Positions 50,764 through 59,995 of a DNA stretch of 64,000 bases are shown piece by piece (position 1 is the stretch's first letter; each line of letters opens with the position of its first letter). This DNA is from Rossellomorea aquimaris (GTDB taxonomy: Bacteria > Bacillota > Bacilli > Bacillales > Bacillaceae_B). The stretch covers positions 615,001 to 679,000 of the forward strand of contig NZ_CP141595.1 in assembly GCF_035590735.1 (NCBI RefSeq). Direction: 5' to 3'. Below the pieces are notes generated by a model that saw only the letters and a program-made list of their open reading frames with translations, was not told where the DNA came from and made no database searches. Position numbers and translations under genes: made by a program.

Positions 50764-51693
50764 TTATGTATCGACCTTCTCAGCTATTTCAATCAGTTGT
50801 TGTTTCGTCATTTTATCAAGAGAATAGGTGAGCACTTCATACATGATCTTCTCTCCGTCATATTCCTTGATCCATAGGATGGACTGATAAGGAAATTCGC
50901 CAATCTCCTGCTTAAGGTAAAAGGCATCATGCCCCTTCAGTTTTACATTGGTAATCACCAGTTCGCCGTCATCCAATGGCATATTTTCGTATAATTCCAC
51001 CTCTGAGGAGCTCCGTACAAATACTTCAGTCTCTTCATTTCGATATTCGGTCACGGTCACGATTTGATCGTCTTTTTGCTCTACCTCCACTATTTTGGCG
51101 AGTATGTCTTGATCGCTGTGTCGGGCTTTGGCATAAAGCTCTGATTCTGCACGTTTGAACTGGCTTGGGTCTGCCTCGACGGTCATTTTGCCGCTTTCAA
51201 AGTGAAAGCCGAAAGGAAGAGTTTCACTTGGCATATAGGAATGCTGAATGGAATCACTGTACGTTTCAAAGTCCGAAAATCTCCTTGGCTGCCTGTAGAC
51301 CGTGAAATTTTTCTCGGGATAGTCACTTACTTGATAGTAAATGAGGGCTTCACCTGGCTTCACTTTTTCCTTGAACGATTCGGCTGTCCCTGCATCCCAC
51401 TCTTTGATGTCTGATTCAGGCTGAGTCAATTCCATGATCACTTCCCCGTTTGAATCAAATAGCTGAAACCCTTGTGAAGCAATTACTCCTACAGTGGAAA
51501 CGGTAACGAGTCCTCCACCGATCAGCGCGGCCTTAATGCCTTTACTTAAGGGTAATGAAAAAAAATGCCTTTTCTTCCTACCTTCTGTTTCGATCATGTC
51601 ATACGTTTCTTCTATTCTTTTTTTGACAGAAGACGGGAGTGATTCATCTTGGAACAATTCTTTCATCTTCGAGTCAAACTGCTCTCCTTTCAT
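50764..51693 (-). CDS. Probable anti-sigma factor with DUF4367-like domain
   Basis: This 309-residue protein has a soluble N-terminus of about 45 residues, one transmembrane helix (AALIGGGLVTVSTVGVIAS) and a large extracellular domain whose C-terminus (VKLKGHDAFYLK, QSILWIKEYDGEKIMYEVLTYSLDKMTKQQLIEIAEKV) resembles DUF4367. Its start overlaps the sigma factor stop by four bases, the usual layout for a membrane anti-sigma factor that holds its sigma until a signal arrives outside. No zinc-binding motif is seen. Confidence 0.72.
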   Translation of the reverse strand: MKGEQFDSKMKELFQDESLPSSVKKRIEETYDMIETEGRKKRHFFSLPLSKGIKAALIGGGLVTVSTVGVIASQGFQLFDSNGEVIMELTQPESDIKEWDAGTAESFKEKVKPGEALIYYQVSDYPEKNFTVYRQPRRFSDFETYSDSIQHSYMPSETLPFGFHFESGKMTVEADPSQFKRAESELYAKARHSDQDILAKIVEVEQKDDQIVTVTEYRNEETEVFVRSSSEVELYENMPLDDGELVITNVKLKGHDAFYLKQEIGEFPYQSILWIKEYDGEKIMYEVLTYSLDKMTKQQLIEIAEKVDT

Positions 51694-52220
51694 TTCCAGG
51701 CACTCCTCTCCAAAGGTGATTGTTCTTCTTCAAGAAAGGTCATCAACTTCTGCCTCGCTGTGGATAACCGTGACTTTACGGTTCCTTCAGGTATATTCAC
51801 AATGTCCGCTATTTCCTTGATGGACAGGTCTTCAAAGTAATAAAGGGTCGTCACAGTTCGTAAAGAATCTTTCAATGATGATACGGCTTCCTGCACCGAA
51901 AGCTTCAAATCGAATTCCGTATTTTCCCATTCATGACATTCCCAGACAGGAATGACCTTTTTCCGTTTATTCAACAGGGAATAACATTCATGGATCAATA
52001 TTCGAATCAACCACGTCTTGAAATAGTGCTCTTCCTTCAGATCCGGAATTTTCTTGTAACAGATTAAGATCGTTTCCTGGATGGCATCGGCGCAATCCTG
52101 ATCTTTCTTTAAAATTCCCTTGGCCACACGGTACATGGATTGTTCATATTGTTTCATCAATTTTATAAATGATGGATGATGTCCTTTTTTCGCTTTCCTG
52201 ATGAGTTTGTTATCCGGCAA
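51690..52220 (-). CDS. ECF-type RNA polymerase sigma factor
   Basis: This 176-residue sigma-70 family protein has region 2 (SFIKLMKQYEQSMYRVAKGILKKDQDCADAIQETILICYKKI) and region 4 (LYYFEDLSIKEIADIVNIPEGTVKSRLSTARQKL) and no regions 1 or 3. TTG 52220 after GGAGGTG is the likely start; ATG 52247 precedes the ribosome binding site. It heads an operon with the anti-sigma gene and two permease genes. Confidence 0.83.
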   Translation of the reverse strand: MPDNKLIRKAKKGHHPSFIKLMKQYEQSMYRVAKGILKKDQDCADAIQETILICYKKIPDLKEEHYFKTWLIRILIHECYSLLNKRKKVIPVWECHEWENTEFDLKLSVQEAVSSLKDSLRTVTTLYYFEDLSIKEIADIVNIPEGTVKSRLSTARQKLMTFLEEEQSPLERSAWK

Positions 52221-52260
52221 AAAGCCCACACCTCCTACGTACTTCATGGCCGTTTATCAT

Positions 52261-52290
52261 TAGATATGAAAATATCGGTTTCGGTTCAAA
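52261..52290 (-). promoter_or_regulatory. Possible ECF-type autoregulatory promoter
   Basis: On the minus strand TGAACC (52283-52288), a 16-bp spacer, then TATCTA resembles the TGAAC-N16-CGTCTA form of Bacillus ECF promoters, with an imperfect -10. It lies just before the sigma factor gene. Confidence 0.35.
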
Positions 52291-52469
52291 AAAATTTACA
52301 TTATTTTGATTATATAAAAATGGTACCATAATCTGGGATGGAGGTTGTTTATTTTATAAGTTTCAATAGAATCGTTTTCAAAATGACAACTACTAAAAGT
52401 TAATGGGATATTATCCCTTTTGTGTTATAGTGAGAATATACGTTCGGTATTGGGAGGGAGATTTATCAG

Positions 52470-53036
52470 ATGCTGAAAAATATAGAAGATGTCATCAATT
52501 TGATTGAGAACGATCCTGAGATGTTGGAGATTATTAAGACTGCAAGCTCATTGGATCTACCCGATTGGTGGATATGCGCTGGTTTTGTACGTTCGAAAAT
52601 ATGGGATACTCTCCATGGATTTAAAGAGAGAACCCATATTCAAGATGTGGATGTCATCTATTATGACAAAGAAAATTGTGATGAAGAAATCGAGAAAAGG
52701 TTAGAAAGAGAATTGCGAACCATCATGCCTCTCATCCCCTGGTCAGTTAAGAATGAAGCAAGGATGCATGTAGTAAACGACCTTCCACCCTATACTTCTT
52801 CTGAAGATGCGATTTCGAAATTTCCTGAGATCGTGACTGCTCTTGGAGTGAAGTTGGACAGGGAAGGTCGTTTGGTTGTTACGGCTCCATGTGGACTGGA
52901 TGATGTGATCAATATGGAAGTAAAGCCGACTCCTTTTTTTAGAGAGACGGAAGAGCGGGTGTCCATTTATGAAGAGCGGATTAGGAAAAAGGATTGGAAG
53001 GGGACTTGGCCAGGGATTATGGTTCATCATGTATAG
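52470..53036 (+). CDS. Nucleotidyltransferase family protein
   Basis: This 188-residue protein has WWICAGFVRSKIWDTLHGF, then IQDVDVIYYD with the two acidic metal-binding residues of the nucleotidyltransferase fold, and DDVINMEVKPTPFF. This matches the DUF925-type family. Transferase activity is expected, but substrate is unknown. GGGAGGG precedes the ATG. The next gene starts 14 bp later. Confidence 0.75.
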   Translation: MLKNIEDVINLIENDPEMLEIIKTASSLDLPDWWICAGFVRSKIWDTLHGFKERTHIQDVDVIYYDKENCDEEIEKRLERELRTIMPLIPWSVKNEARMHVVNDLPPYTSSEDAISKFPEIVTALGVKLDREGRLVVTAPCGLDDVINMEVKPTPFFRETEERVSIYEERIRKKDWKGTWPGIMVHHV

Positions 53037-53050
53037 AAGAGGGAGAAAAC

Positions 53051-53602
53051 GTGAAAAACGCTACAATTCTAAAATATGTATTTTTATTTATAGTTGTTAT
53101 AGCCCTAACTGCTTCTTGGGCTTATGCAGAAGACCAGGACTCTTATACGGAACCGCACAAAGCCATTCAAGCGGTGGATAAGGATCTCCAGCTGATACCT
53201 GTCTATAAGATAGGGGATGAGTCCCTGTACTTTTTCATTAAAGATAAAACCAATCTTGGGGCTACTGTGGTTCGAAAGGGAATATTCGGCTGGAAAAGCG
53301 GGATGTTTACCTGGGGGCCGATAGATCTTGACAGAGAATATGTAACGCTGCAGGGAATCCAGGAACATGGAGAGGGCTTGGTTTATGGCTTGATCAGAAA
53401 TGGTGATGAAAGAGTGGTAACCGTCGATGGTCATGAAGCTTCAATGGTGAATTTATCCATGTTATCCCCCTCAGTAGTAAAGGACTATCAATTGGAAGGG
53501 CTATATCTTTGGTATGTTGAAAGCGATAAAAATCTTAATAATCAGCAGGTTAAATTGCTGCATAAGGATACTCGGGAAATCATTGATTCGGTAGATTTAT
53601 AG
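53051..53602 (+). CDS. Secreted protein of unknown function
   Basis: This 183-residue protein has a signal peptide (basic start, hydrophobic ILKYVFLFIVVIALTASWAYA) and a mature domain with no motif I recognise. GTG 53051 has GAGGGAG eight to ten bases upstream, and a longer reading in frame starts inside the previous gene. It could be secreted or held at the wall. It is probably co-transcribed with the upstream nucleotidyltransferase gene and a downstream membrane protein gene. Confidence 0.62.
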   Translation: MKNATILKYVFLFIVVIALTASWAYAEDQDSYTEPHKAIQAVDKDLQLIPVYKIGDESLYFFIKDKTNLGATVVRKGIFGWKSGMFTWGPIDLDREYVTLQGIQEHGEGLVYGLIRNGDERVVTVDGHEASMVNLSMLSPSVVKDYQLEGLYLWYVESDKNLNNQQVKLLHKDTREIIDSVDL

Positions 53603-53632
53603 AATCCAATAGACAGGGAGGGGGAAGACAGT

Positions 53633-54055
53633 ATGATGGATCACTTCTGGTTGAAATTTATTCTGTTTATAGCGAGTTATGGTTTATTGATATTCTTGTT
53701 TAATACAGGAATGAGAAAGTTGTTTAATGTTAAAAAGAAGAAGGTTTTCTCCTATCATCATTTGAATGAAAAACATAAGAAGATAGATTGGACGATTAGA
53801 ATAACTTTTGCTGTTCTGATTGTCGTTGGAGGTATCTATAATGCCGCCCAGCCTCCATTAGAAAGAATGTGGTTTTTGGAAACTCATATCCTGTTTATTG
53901 CCCTTATTCTTTTGTCTGAAACGGTTACAGCTGTTATGGAGAAGCGATACGCAGAAAATAGGAATGATTATAAATTCACTATTTCTCAGCTAGTCTTTCT
54001 TTCATTGACGGTGTTATTGATCTTCAGCACTGATTTCTTGGGGTTGTTTGAATAA
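53633..54055 (+). CDS. DUF4181-type membrane protein
   Basis: This 140-residue protein has four hydrophobic helices. The central EKHKKIDWTIRITFAVLIVVGG and WFLETHILFIALILLSETVTAVMEKRYAENRNDYKFT segments are the DUF4181 pattern. The family is common in Bacillus and has no known function. GGAGGGGG precedes the ATG. Confidence 0.7.
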   Translation: MMDHFWLKFILFIASYGLLIFLFNTGMRKLFNVKKKKVFSYHHLNEKHKKIDWTIRITFAVLIVVGGIYNAAQPPLERMWFLETHILFIALILLSETVTAVMEKRYAENRNDYKFTISQLVFLSLTVLLIFSTDFLGLFE

Positions 54056-54232
54056 TCATATTTAAATTAACGGTCCAAGAACTGGAGTTCAGGCTAAGCC
54101 GGTTGATCTACAGCTTTCTTTGCTTTTTTCCAATAAATGAAACTTTCACCGGTTTCAAACGTATGTAAGAAAAAGTAAAATGGGCAGCCAGTGTAAAAGG
54201 TGCTATGGCTCATTTAAAGGAAAGAAAAGAGG

Positions 54233-54784
54233 ATGGAGAGCGTGGTTGAAAAGGAAAATGTGGTATTAGAATGGGTTAAAGCTTTGGTGATAGCGTTAGT
54301 CGTTGTATTTATTGTCCGCACTTTCTTGGTCACTCCTATCATGGTGAAGGGGTCTTCCATGAATACGACGCTGCAAGACCGTGAGCGAATGATTGTGTCT
54401 AAACTGGGGGACACGGAGAGGTTCGATATCGTTGTGTTTCACGCAAATGAGGAACAGGATTATATTAAGCGCGTGATCGGACTTCCTGGAGATAAGATCG
54501 AGTATAAAGGGGACATGTTATACGTAAATGGAAAAGCGTATGAGGAATCTTACCTGGATGAGCAAAAAGAGAATGTACAAGGTGACTTGACCAGGCCTTT
54601 TACCTTGGAGGATACGGCTGTAGGCCAATCGACGGTTCCGGAAGGCCATCTATTCGTGATGGGCGATAACAGAAGGGATAGCAAGGATAGCAGGCATATT
54701 GGGGCGATTCCTATAGAGAAGATTGTAGGGACTACGAATGTTGTGTTTTATCCGCTTAAGGATATGAGGATTGTTGGGGAGTAG
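54233..54784 (+). CDS. Type I signal peptidase
   Basis: This 183-residue membrane protease has one N-terminal transmembrane helix (residues 14-29) and the S26 motifs: MVKGSSMNTTL with catalytic Ser42, DYIKRVIGLPGDKIEY with Lys79, and MGDNRRDSKDSRHIG. It cleaves signal peptides from exported proteins on the outer membrane face. It is the size of Bacillus SipS/SipT. The start could be ATG 54233 or GTG 54242. It is probably one of several such enzymes in the genome. Confidence 0.88.
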   Translation: MESVVEKENVVLEWVKALVIALVVVFIVRTFLVTPIMVKGSSMNTTLQDRERMIVSKLGDTERFDIVVFHANEEQDYIKRVIGLPGDKIEYKGDMLYVNGKAYEESYLDEQKENVQGDLTRPFTLEDTAVGQSTVPEGHLFVMGDNRRDSKDSRHIGAIPIEKIVGTTNVVFYPLKDMRIVGE

Positions 54785-54811
54785 TTCATTGGAGGGAGAG
54801 GCGAGCTTACT

Positions 54812-54916
54812 CTGAAGAGATCTTGGATGTTTCTCATTATGGTAATCCTGTTTTGTATCGGGCCATTAACTGAACTATCATGCGGCAATAGCCCAGGGAG
54901 GGTAAATATTATTTGA
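54812..54916 (+). CDS. Possible very small lipoprotein-like peptide
   Basis: A short frame from CTG 54812 or ATG 54827 ends at TGA 54914-54916, overlapping the TTG start of the next gene. It contains a hydrophobic stretch and LSCG, a plausible lipobox, followed by only about ten residues. GGAGGGAG lies upstream near 54791. It may be a real tiny lipoprotein, a translational leader, or a truncated gene. Confidence 0.22.
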   Translation: MKRSWMFLIMVILFCIGPLTELSCGNSPGRVNII

Positions 54917-55311
54917 AAAAAACTGTTTGCATCCTTCATATACTATTTTTAGCTGGTTGTAACCTAGGTGAATTGGATCGTAATACGGGCTTGGAGGAGT
55001 CCCTCTTTTCTGTTGTAGAAAATGAGAATAATAGTGAGATAACTGTTAAACCGTTAGCGGATTTCAAATGGGATAAAGCCTTCTTATTTGAACCTTACAC
55101 TCCTCAAGATCAAATTGGAGAACAGCTGGGTGTTGATTTCGAAGACCCTAGCAATATTAGTAGTAGGGATGATATCTATTTATTAGTTTTTCTTAATGAT
55201 AAAAAGGTTGTTCAATATGCAGAAGTAAAACGTCAAAAATCGGGATTTTCAATTGGAGGGAAGGATTACCTTACTCCTTCTGATGATTTAATAAAGATTG
55301 AAAGATATTGA
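54913..55311 (+). CDS. Small lipoprotein, unknown function
   Basis: This 132-residue protein has a short signal peptide with lipobox LAGC, then an extracytoplasmic domain with FKWDKAFLFEPYTPQDQIGEQLG and DIYLLVFLNDKKVVQYAEVKR, a pattern typical of Bacillus lipoproteins of unknown role. The start is TTG with GGGAGGG upstream. A metallophosphatase gene follows after 36 bp. Confidence 0.65.
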   Translation: MKKTVCILHILFLAGCNLGELDRNTGLEESLFSVVENENNSEITVKPLADFKWDKAFLFEPYTPQDQIGEQLGVDFEDPSNISSRDDIYLLVFLNDKKVVQYAEVKRQKSGFSIGGKDYLTPSDDLIKIERY

Positions 55312-55347
55312 AATAGAGTTAATAGCTGATTACTAGGGGGACTACAC

Positions 55348-56766
55348 ATGAAAAAAACCATCACCATTCTTCACACCAACGATCTTCACGGAAACTATAA
55401 TCTGGTCATACGGCAGGCTGCATACATAAAGAAACGTGTCAGGGAGCTTAAGGCGCAAGGGGAAAGTTATTTGTTGCTGGATGGCGGGGATCATATGGAT
55501 ATGAGCATCAATGAGTGCCTGGCGACGAATGGCCACATGCATTTGGAGATGCTTGCGGATGTCGGGTATCATGCGATGTCGGTGGGGAATAATGAGCTGC
55601 TGCGATCGACACCTGAGTTGATACGAAAGCATAGTAAGGATTGCAGTGTCCCGTGGTTGTTATCGAATCTTGTAGAAGGTGACGGGGCTCCCATAGGAGA
55701 GATGAAAGAAACGCTCCTCGTGACAGTGGATAACGGTGTAAAGGTTGGATTATTTGGAGCGACCGATCAATTCGAAGATCTATATGAAAATAAGCACGGA
55801 TTCAGGAATTTGGAAACCCTTGGGGCCATCAAAAAAGCCGTGTCTGACTTGAAAGCGCGGGGGGCGGATGTCATCGTCTTTCTATCCCATCTGGGTTATG
55901 GTGCCGATGTGGAGATGGCGAAAGAAGTCAGCGGCTTGGTCGATGTGATCGTGGGGGCTCACTCTCATACGGTGCTTCAAAGTCCCGTTGTGGAATCTGG
56001 TGTCGTTATTGTTCAAGCGGGGTCTCACGGACAATATGTCGGTGAGTTGAAATTGGATGTACATATCGAGGATGGTCTTCATAAGATTGAATCATTCGAA
56101 GGGAAAGTAGTAGAAATCACTCTCGAATCCGAAATCGATGCCAGCATGGAATCTATTTTAGAAAAGGGCCGTGAGGAAACAAATGAATTTTTCTCTGAAG
56201 TATTGTACACGACGAGGGAAGAACTTACTCATGCTGATGTCATTCAGTTAATGGCTGAAGCCGTTCGGGACTACTGGAAGGCGGAGGTTGGTATTATGTA
56301 TGGCGGAGCCGCTGTGGAAGAAGGCCTGGAACCCGGCGATGTGACGAAGGGGGATGTGTACAATCGATGCAAAAGCATGCATTCCCCAGTGTTGATGGAG
56401 CTTAAAGGTGAACAAATTGCGAGGTTGATAGAAGATAGCTTTAATGGGGAGGTTACCTCCAAACAGGTTTACGGAAATGGATTCAGGCCGCACGGGATCC
56501 CGATTGGGGCTTTAGGGTTCTCTGGAGTTGCGTGGAGTCGTCATGACGGCGTAATTTCCGATGTGAAAGTGAATGGAGAAAGCCTGGTGGAAGAGAAGGT
56601 CTACAAGGTAGGGACAGGGTCTCCGTTATTGTACGAAGAAGTATGTGGATACGCGTCGGTAAAAGGGAACAAGTTGATCGAGGTTGGTAAGACAGAGATG
56701 GTGAAGGATGTGTTTATGAATTATTTAAGAGCCGGCCGGGATAGTTCAGTGATGGTCAATCGTTAG
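55348..56766 (+). CDS. yunD: 5'-nucleotidase / metallophosphatase YunD
   Basis: This 472-residue protein lacks a signal peptide. Its N-terminal metallophosphatase domain has ITILHTNDLHGNYN, LLLDGGDHMDMS, VGNNEL, VFLSHLGYGADVE and VIVGAHSHTVLQ, binding two metals; the C-terminal 5'-nucleotidase domain begins near residue 300. It closely matches Bacillus YunD. It should hydrolyse nucleotides or UDP-sugars. RBS TAGGGGG precedes the ATG. The third composite element follows it. Confidence 0.85.
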   Translation: MKKTITILHTNDLHGNYNLVIRQAAYIKKRVRELKAQGESYLLLDGGDHMDMSINECLATNGHMHLEMLADVGYHAMSVGNNELLRSTPELIRKHSKDCSVPWLLSNLVEGDGAPIGEMKETLLVTVDNGVKVGLFGATDQFEDLYENKHGFRNLETLGAIKKAVSDLKARGADVIVFLSHLGYGADVEMAKEVSGLVDVIVGAHSHTVLQSPVVESGVVIVQAGSHGQYVGELKLDVHIEDGLHKIESFEGKVVEITLESEIDASMESILEKGREETNEFFSEVLYTTREELTHADVIQLMAEAVRDYWKAEVGIMYGGAAVEEGLEPGDVTKGDVYNRCKSMHSPVLMELKGEQIARLIEDSFNGEVTSKQVYGNGFRPHGIPIGALGFSGVAWSRHDGVISDVKVNGESLVEEKVYKVGTGSPLLYEEVCGYASVKGNKLIEVGKTEMVKDVFMNYLRAGRDSSVMVNR

Positions 56767-56794
56767 ATGGTTGAGGTTCAGGACGGGACATTTA

Positions 56795-57050
56795 TCGAGT
56801 TCGTCATTTTGAGATGGAATTCTGCTTTTTTTTGATAAAATAACCACTTTTGGGCTTGAAAGTGTGCTTTTAAGCCTCATTGTAGGTTCACTTGTCTGTT
56901 CATTTATAAAAATTTCATGCCCTCCTGGAATATATGATCCGGTTTCCGTTATTTATGATCCGCTTTGGGGATTTATGACCCGGTTTCAGCACTTTATGAT
57001 CCGGGATTTTGAGTTATGACCCCTAATTTCCAACTTATGATCCTTTTGTC
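56795..57050 (+). repeat. Composite element copy 3
   Basis: A GAGATGGAATTCTGCTT module at 56811 resembles the GAGTGAAATTCCTGCTTG module at 46399. A CCTCATTGTAGG segment follows, then six units starting with ATGA at 56934, 56955, 56975, 56996, 57016 and 57037, with spacings 21, 20, 21, 20 and 21. Cores are ATGATCCGG or ATGACCCGG. It fills most of the 477-bp gap between yunD and pepF. Order and orientation match copy 2. Confidence 0.8.
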
Positions 57051-57243
57051 AAAAAATCTTGAGGATGTGAATCAGAAGAAAGGGAAACTTTCTTTAGCTT
57101 ATTGTGAGTGGGGTTCAAGTTATCATTCCAAAATTTGTAGGATTAAAAATTTTGGAATTTCATACTAGTATAAGTTGGAAGAAACTACAAAATAAGGTAG
57201 AGTAAGAACATATGTTTTGTTCGGAACTTGATAGGGGGGAATA

Positions 57244-59013
57244 ATGATGACTCACACAAAATATAAACCAGTATGGAATCTCGATAGCATTTTCAAAGGT
57301 GGCAGCACTTCACCTGAATTATATGAACATATGAAACAGACGGAAGGCAGGATTTTGAATTTGGATGAGACATTGGAAGAGTTGAAGACGCCAATTAGCT
57401 CTGATCAACTAGCGGCTTTTCTTGATCATCTTAGAAAAATAAAGATGTCCATATCCCAAGCAAGATCCTACGCCATATGTCTTCTTTCAGAAAACCCGAA
57501 AGACCAGGGTGCACAATTCTACAGAGGGGAAACCACGGCTCTTCAATCAAAATATGATTCTATTACCAGTAACCTGAAAAAGAAATTAGCCCATACGGAG
57601 GAATCGGAGTGGAATAGCCTGCTTGCTTCAGAGGATTTGAAGGAGTATCGATTCATCCTCCAAGAGTGGTGGGAAGAAGCGGACCGGGAGCCTTCACAGG
57701 AAGTGTCGGACCTTATGGCAGACGGGTACCACGCCTGGGGGCAATTTTATCAATCGTTTATGAGCAGCATTAAGGTCCAGGTGAATGGTCAGGATTTCTC
57801 GGTTGGGCAGGCCCTCAATCTGCGTTCGCACCACGATGCTTCGGTTCGAAAAGAATCTCATGAGGCGCTGGTGGAAAAGTGGACCGAGTATGAGGGACAG
57901 TTTGCCCAAATCCTGAATCATCTGGGCGGTTTCCGGTTGAATATGTATAAGAGCGTGGGAATCAAGGACGTTCTCCATGTACCTCTCGCACAAAACCGGA
58001 TGCAGGAAGAAACGCTGAATGCGATGTTTTCGGTGATGGAGAGATATAAAGAACCGTTTGTCGATTATCTGTACGTGAAAGCGGAGATGAACAACGATGC
58101 CAAAATGAAGTCTTACCACTTTTGGTCCCCGATGAATCACCATCATCAAGGAATGGGATACGGGGAAGCGGCGGCGCTGGTCGAGGAGCAATTTCGCACA
58201 TTTGGAACAGAAATGGGACAGTTTGCGGAGAACGCATTCCGTGAAGGCTGGGTCGAAGCAGAAAATCGTCCGGGTAAGTCTGCAGTTCCCATGTGTGCAG
58301 GGTTTCCGTTAGCGGGCGAGTCCAGGGTATTCCTGACCTTCAATGGCACATTCAAGGGGGTGTTGACCCTTGTGCATGAACTGGGTCATGCCTTTCATAA
58401 CCATGCGATGAAATCGGTGAACGGGATGAACAAGTCCTATCCCATGAGCTTGGCCGAAACGGCATCGACCTACGCAGAGATGATCATACTTGAAGCATCC
58501 ATGGAGAAAGCTGACTCTGACGAAGAGAAGCTGTTCCTCCTCGATGAGAAATTAAAGCGCAGCGTCATGAATTTCATGAACCTCCATGCCAGATTCATCT
58601 TCGAAAAGAACTTTCACGAAGAACGGAAAAAAGGGTTCGTTTCCCCGGCACGCTTGAACGAACTTATGGAGTCTGCCATGGAAGAGGGCTATGCCGGATC
58701 CCTTGATGAGATTCCGGTTCATTCATGGGTATGGACGCCCCATTTTTATAAAACAGAATCTCCTTTCTATAACTTTCCTTACACCTTTGGGTACTTGCTT
58801 GCACTGAATCTCTTCGCCAGGGCGAAGGAAACGGGGAAAGGATTCGAGGAACAGTACATGCATCTCTTGAGGGATTCAGGAAGTATGTCGGCAGAAGACC
58901 TCGTCATGAAGCACCTGGGAGAAGATATTACGAAGGAAGCTTTTTGGGAAAAAGGGATGAGGTTATGTGTTAAGGATAGCGAGGAGTTTTTGAGATTGGC
59001 AGCTTCCCGATGA
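57244..59013 (+). CDS. pepF: Oligoendopeptidase F (M3 family)
   Basis: This 589-residue zinc peptidase has a helical N-terminal lobe and the M3 catalytic motif HELGHAFHNHAM with His378, Glu379 and His382; the third zinc ligand is probably in SLAETASTYAE. It should cut peptides of intermediate length in the cytoplasm. ATG 57244 and 57247 are both possible after GGGGGGA. Its stop codon overlaps the start of the next small membrane gene by four bases. Confidence 0.88.
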   Translation: MMTHTKYKPVWNLDSIFKGGSTSPELYEHMKQTEGRILNLDETLEELKTPISSDQLAAFLDHLRKIKMSISQARSYAICLLSENPKDQGAQFYRGETTALQSKYDSITSNLKKKLAHTEESEWNSLLASEDLKEYRFILQEWWEEADREPSQEVSDLMADGYHAWGQFYQSFMSSIKVQVNGQDFSVGQALNLRSHHDASVRKESHEALVEKWTEYEGQFAQILNHLGGFRLNMYKSVGIKDVLHVPLAQNRMQEETLNAMFSVMERYKEPFVDYLYVKAEMNNDAKMKSYHFWSPMNHHHQGMGYGEAAALVEEQFRTFGTEMGQFAENAFREGWVEAENRPGKSAVPMCAGFPLAGESRVFLTFNGTFKGVLTLVHELGHAFHNHAMKSVNGMNKSYPMSLAETASTYAEMIILEASMEKADSDEEKLFLLDEKLKRSVMNFMNLHARFIFEKNFHEERKKGFVSPARLNELMESAMEEGYAGSLDEIPVHSWVWTPHFYKTESPFYNFPYTFGYLLALNLFARAKETGKGFEEQYMHLLRDSGSMSAEDLVMKHLGEDITKEAFWEKGMRLCVKDSEEFLRLAASR

Positions 59014-59249
59014 TAAAGATTCAATGGCTAATTGCCCTTCCTTCTATTCTATTATTATGTGTTTCTTTGTTTTTCAATCTCGACTATCTGCTCTACCTAT
59101 CGTTGGCCGGTTTCCTCCTGACAATGGTCATCAAGCAATTAAGGTTGCGGGAACGGATGTATGAAATGGGGCATCCAGACCGGAATCTTGATCGGCATGA
59201 AAATGGGGAAAAGGGTGATTCAGAAATTGATGGCAGCGGAGATGATTGA
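59010..59249 (+). CDS. Small two-helix membrane protein coupled to pepF
   Basis: This 79-residue protein has two hydrophobic helices (LIALPSILLLCVSLFF and YLLYLSLAGFLLTMVI) and a hydrophilic tail rich in Asp, Gly and Glu (GSGDD at the end). Its ATG overlaps the pepF stop in ATGA, so translation is coupled. The family is not recognised. Confidence 0.6.
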   Translation: MIKIQWLIALPSILLLCVSLFFNLDYLLYLSLAGFLLTMVIKQLRLRERMYEMGHPDRNLDRHENGEKGDSEIDGSGDD

Positions 59250-59278
59250 GGATAAGTTTTAAAATAAGGAGAGAATTC

Positions 59279-59920
59279 ATGGACAAGATCTTACAAAACA
59301 TAGTCAATCGAATAAACAAGATGGATGGCAGAATGGTCATTGGCATTTCAGGACATGGTGCTTCCGGTAAAACTACGTTTGCCAAAAAGCTTTTGACGCT
59401 CCTGGAAGAAAAAAGGGTCAATTATATCAACACCGATCCCTATATCGTCAATTCCAACGTCAGAAAGCACACCTACATTCAATATGAGTACGATAATGAA
59501 ATCCATCAATCCAAAATGACTGCCTGCCATCCTGCGGCCCATCATCTATTCGCCCTCGACCGGGACGTCAAGATGGTGAGGGGGAAAATGGATTTCTACA
59601 CACTGGACGTCCCCTATGAACGAAGTCAGCTCATCTCGTCCCAAAACAACCTGACGATTGTAGAAGGGATGTCTGTTGCATTCAGCAAACCCGATCTATA
59701 CGACCTAAAGATTTACTTTTATACGGATGGTGAGACGGAGCTCATGAGAAGGGGAATCCGCGATGTTTCCGAAAGAGGGATGGATGTGGAGTATTTAAAA
59801 AGAACTCATGAGGAACGCAGAATTCAATATGAGGTATTTATGCATCCGAAGCATGAGCAGTTTGATATGGTGGTAAAGAATTCGGATGAGGGGTATTGGG
59901 TGGAAAAGGACATAGAGTAA
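59279..59920 (+). CDS. Uridine kinase-like P-loop kinase
   Basis: This 213-residue protein has Walker A GHGASGKTT and VEGMSVAF (Walker B region), with ERGMDVEYLKRTHEERR near the C-terminus. It resembles uridine/phosphoribulokinase-like proteins of Bacillus annotated as YbbF-type kinases, where the true substrate is undefined. ATG 59279 follows AAGGAGAG. A small membrane protein gene precedes it. Confidence 0.78.
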   Translation: MDKILQNIVNRINKMDGRMVIGISGHGASGKTTFAKKLLTLLEEKRVNYINTDPYIVNSNVRKHTYIQYEYDNEIHQSKMTACHPAAHHLFALDRDVKMVRGKMDFYTLDVPYERSQLISSQNNLTIVEGMSVAFSKPDLYDLKIYFYTDGETELMRRGIRDVSERGMDVEYLKRTHEERRIQYEVFMHPKHEQFDMVVKNSDEGYWVEKDIE

Positions 59921-59995
59921 GTGCAGTTCTAATTATGGTTTTTTTAACAAAGTTGGTATTGAGTTAATTTGATGACATATATACCTGGAGGTGAA

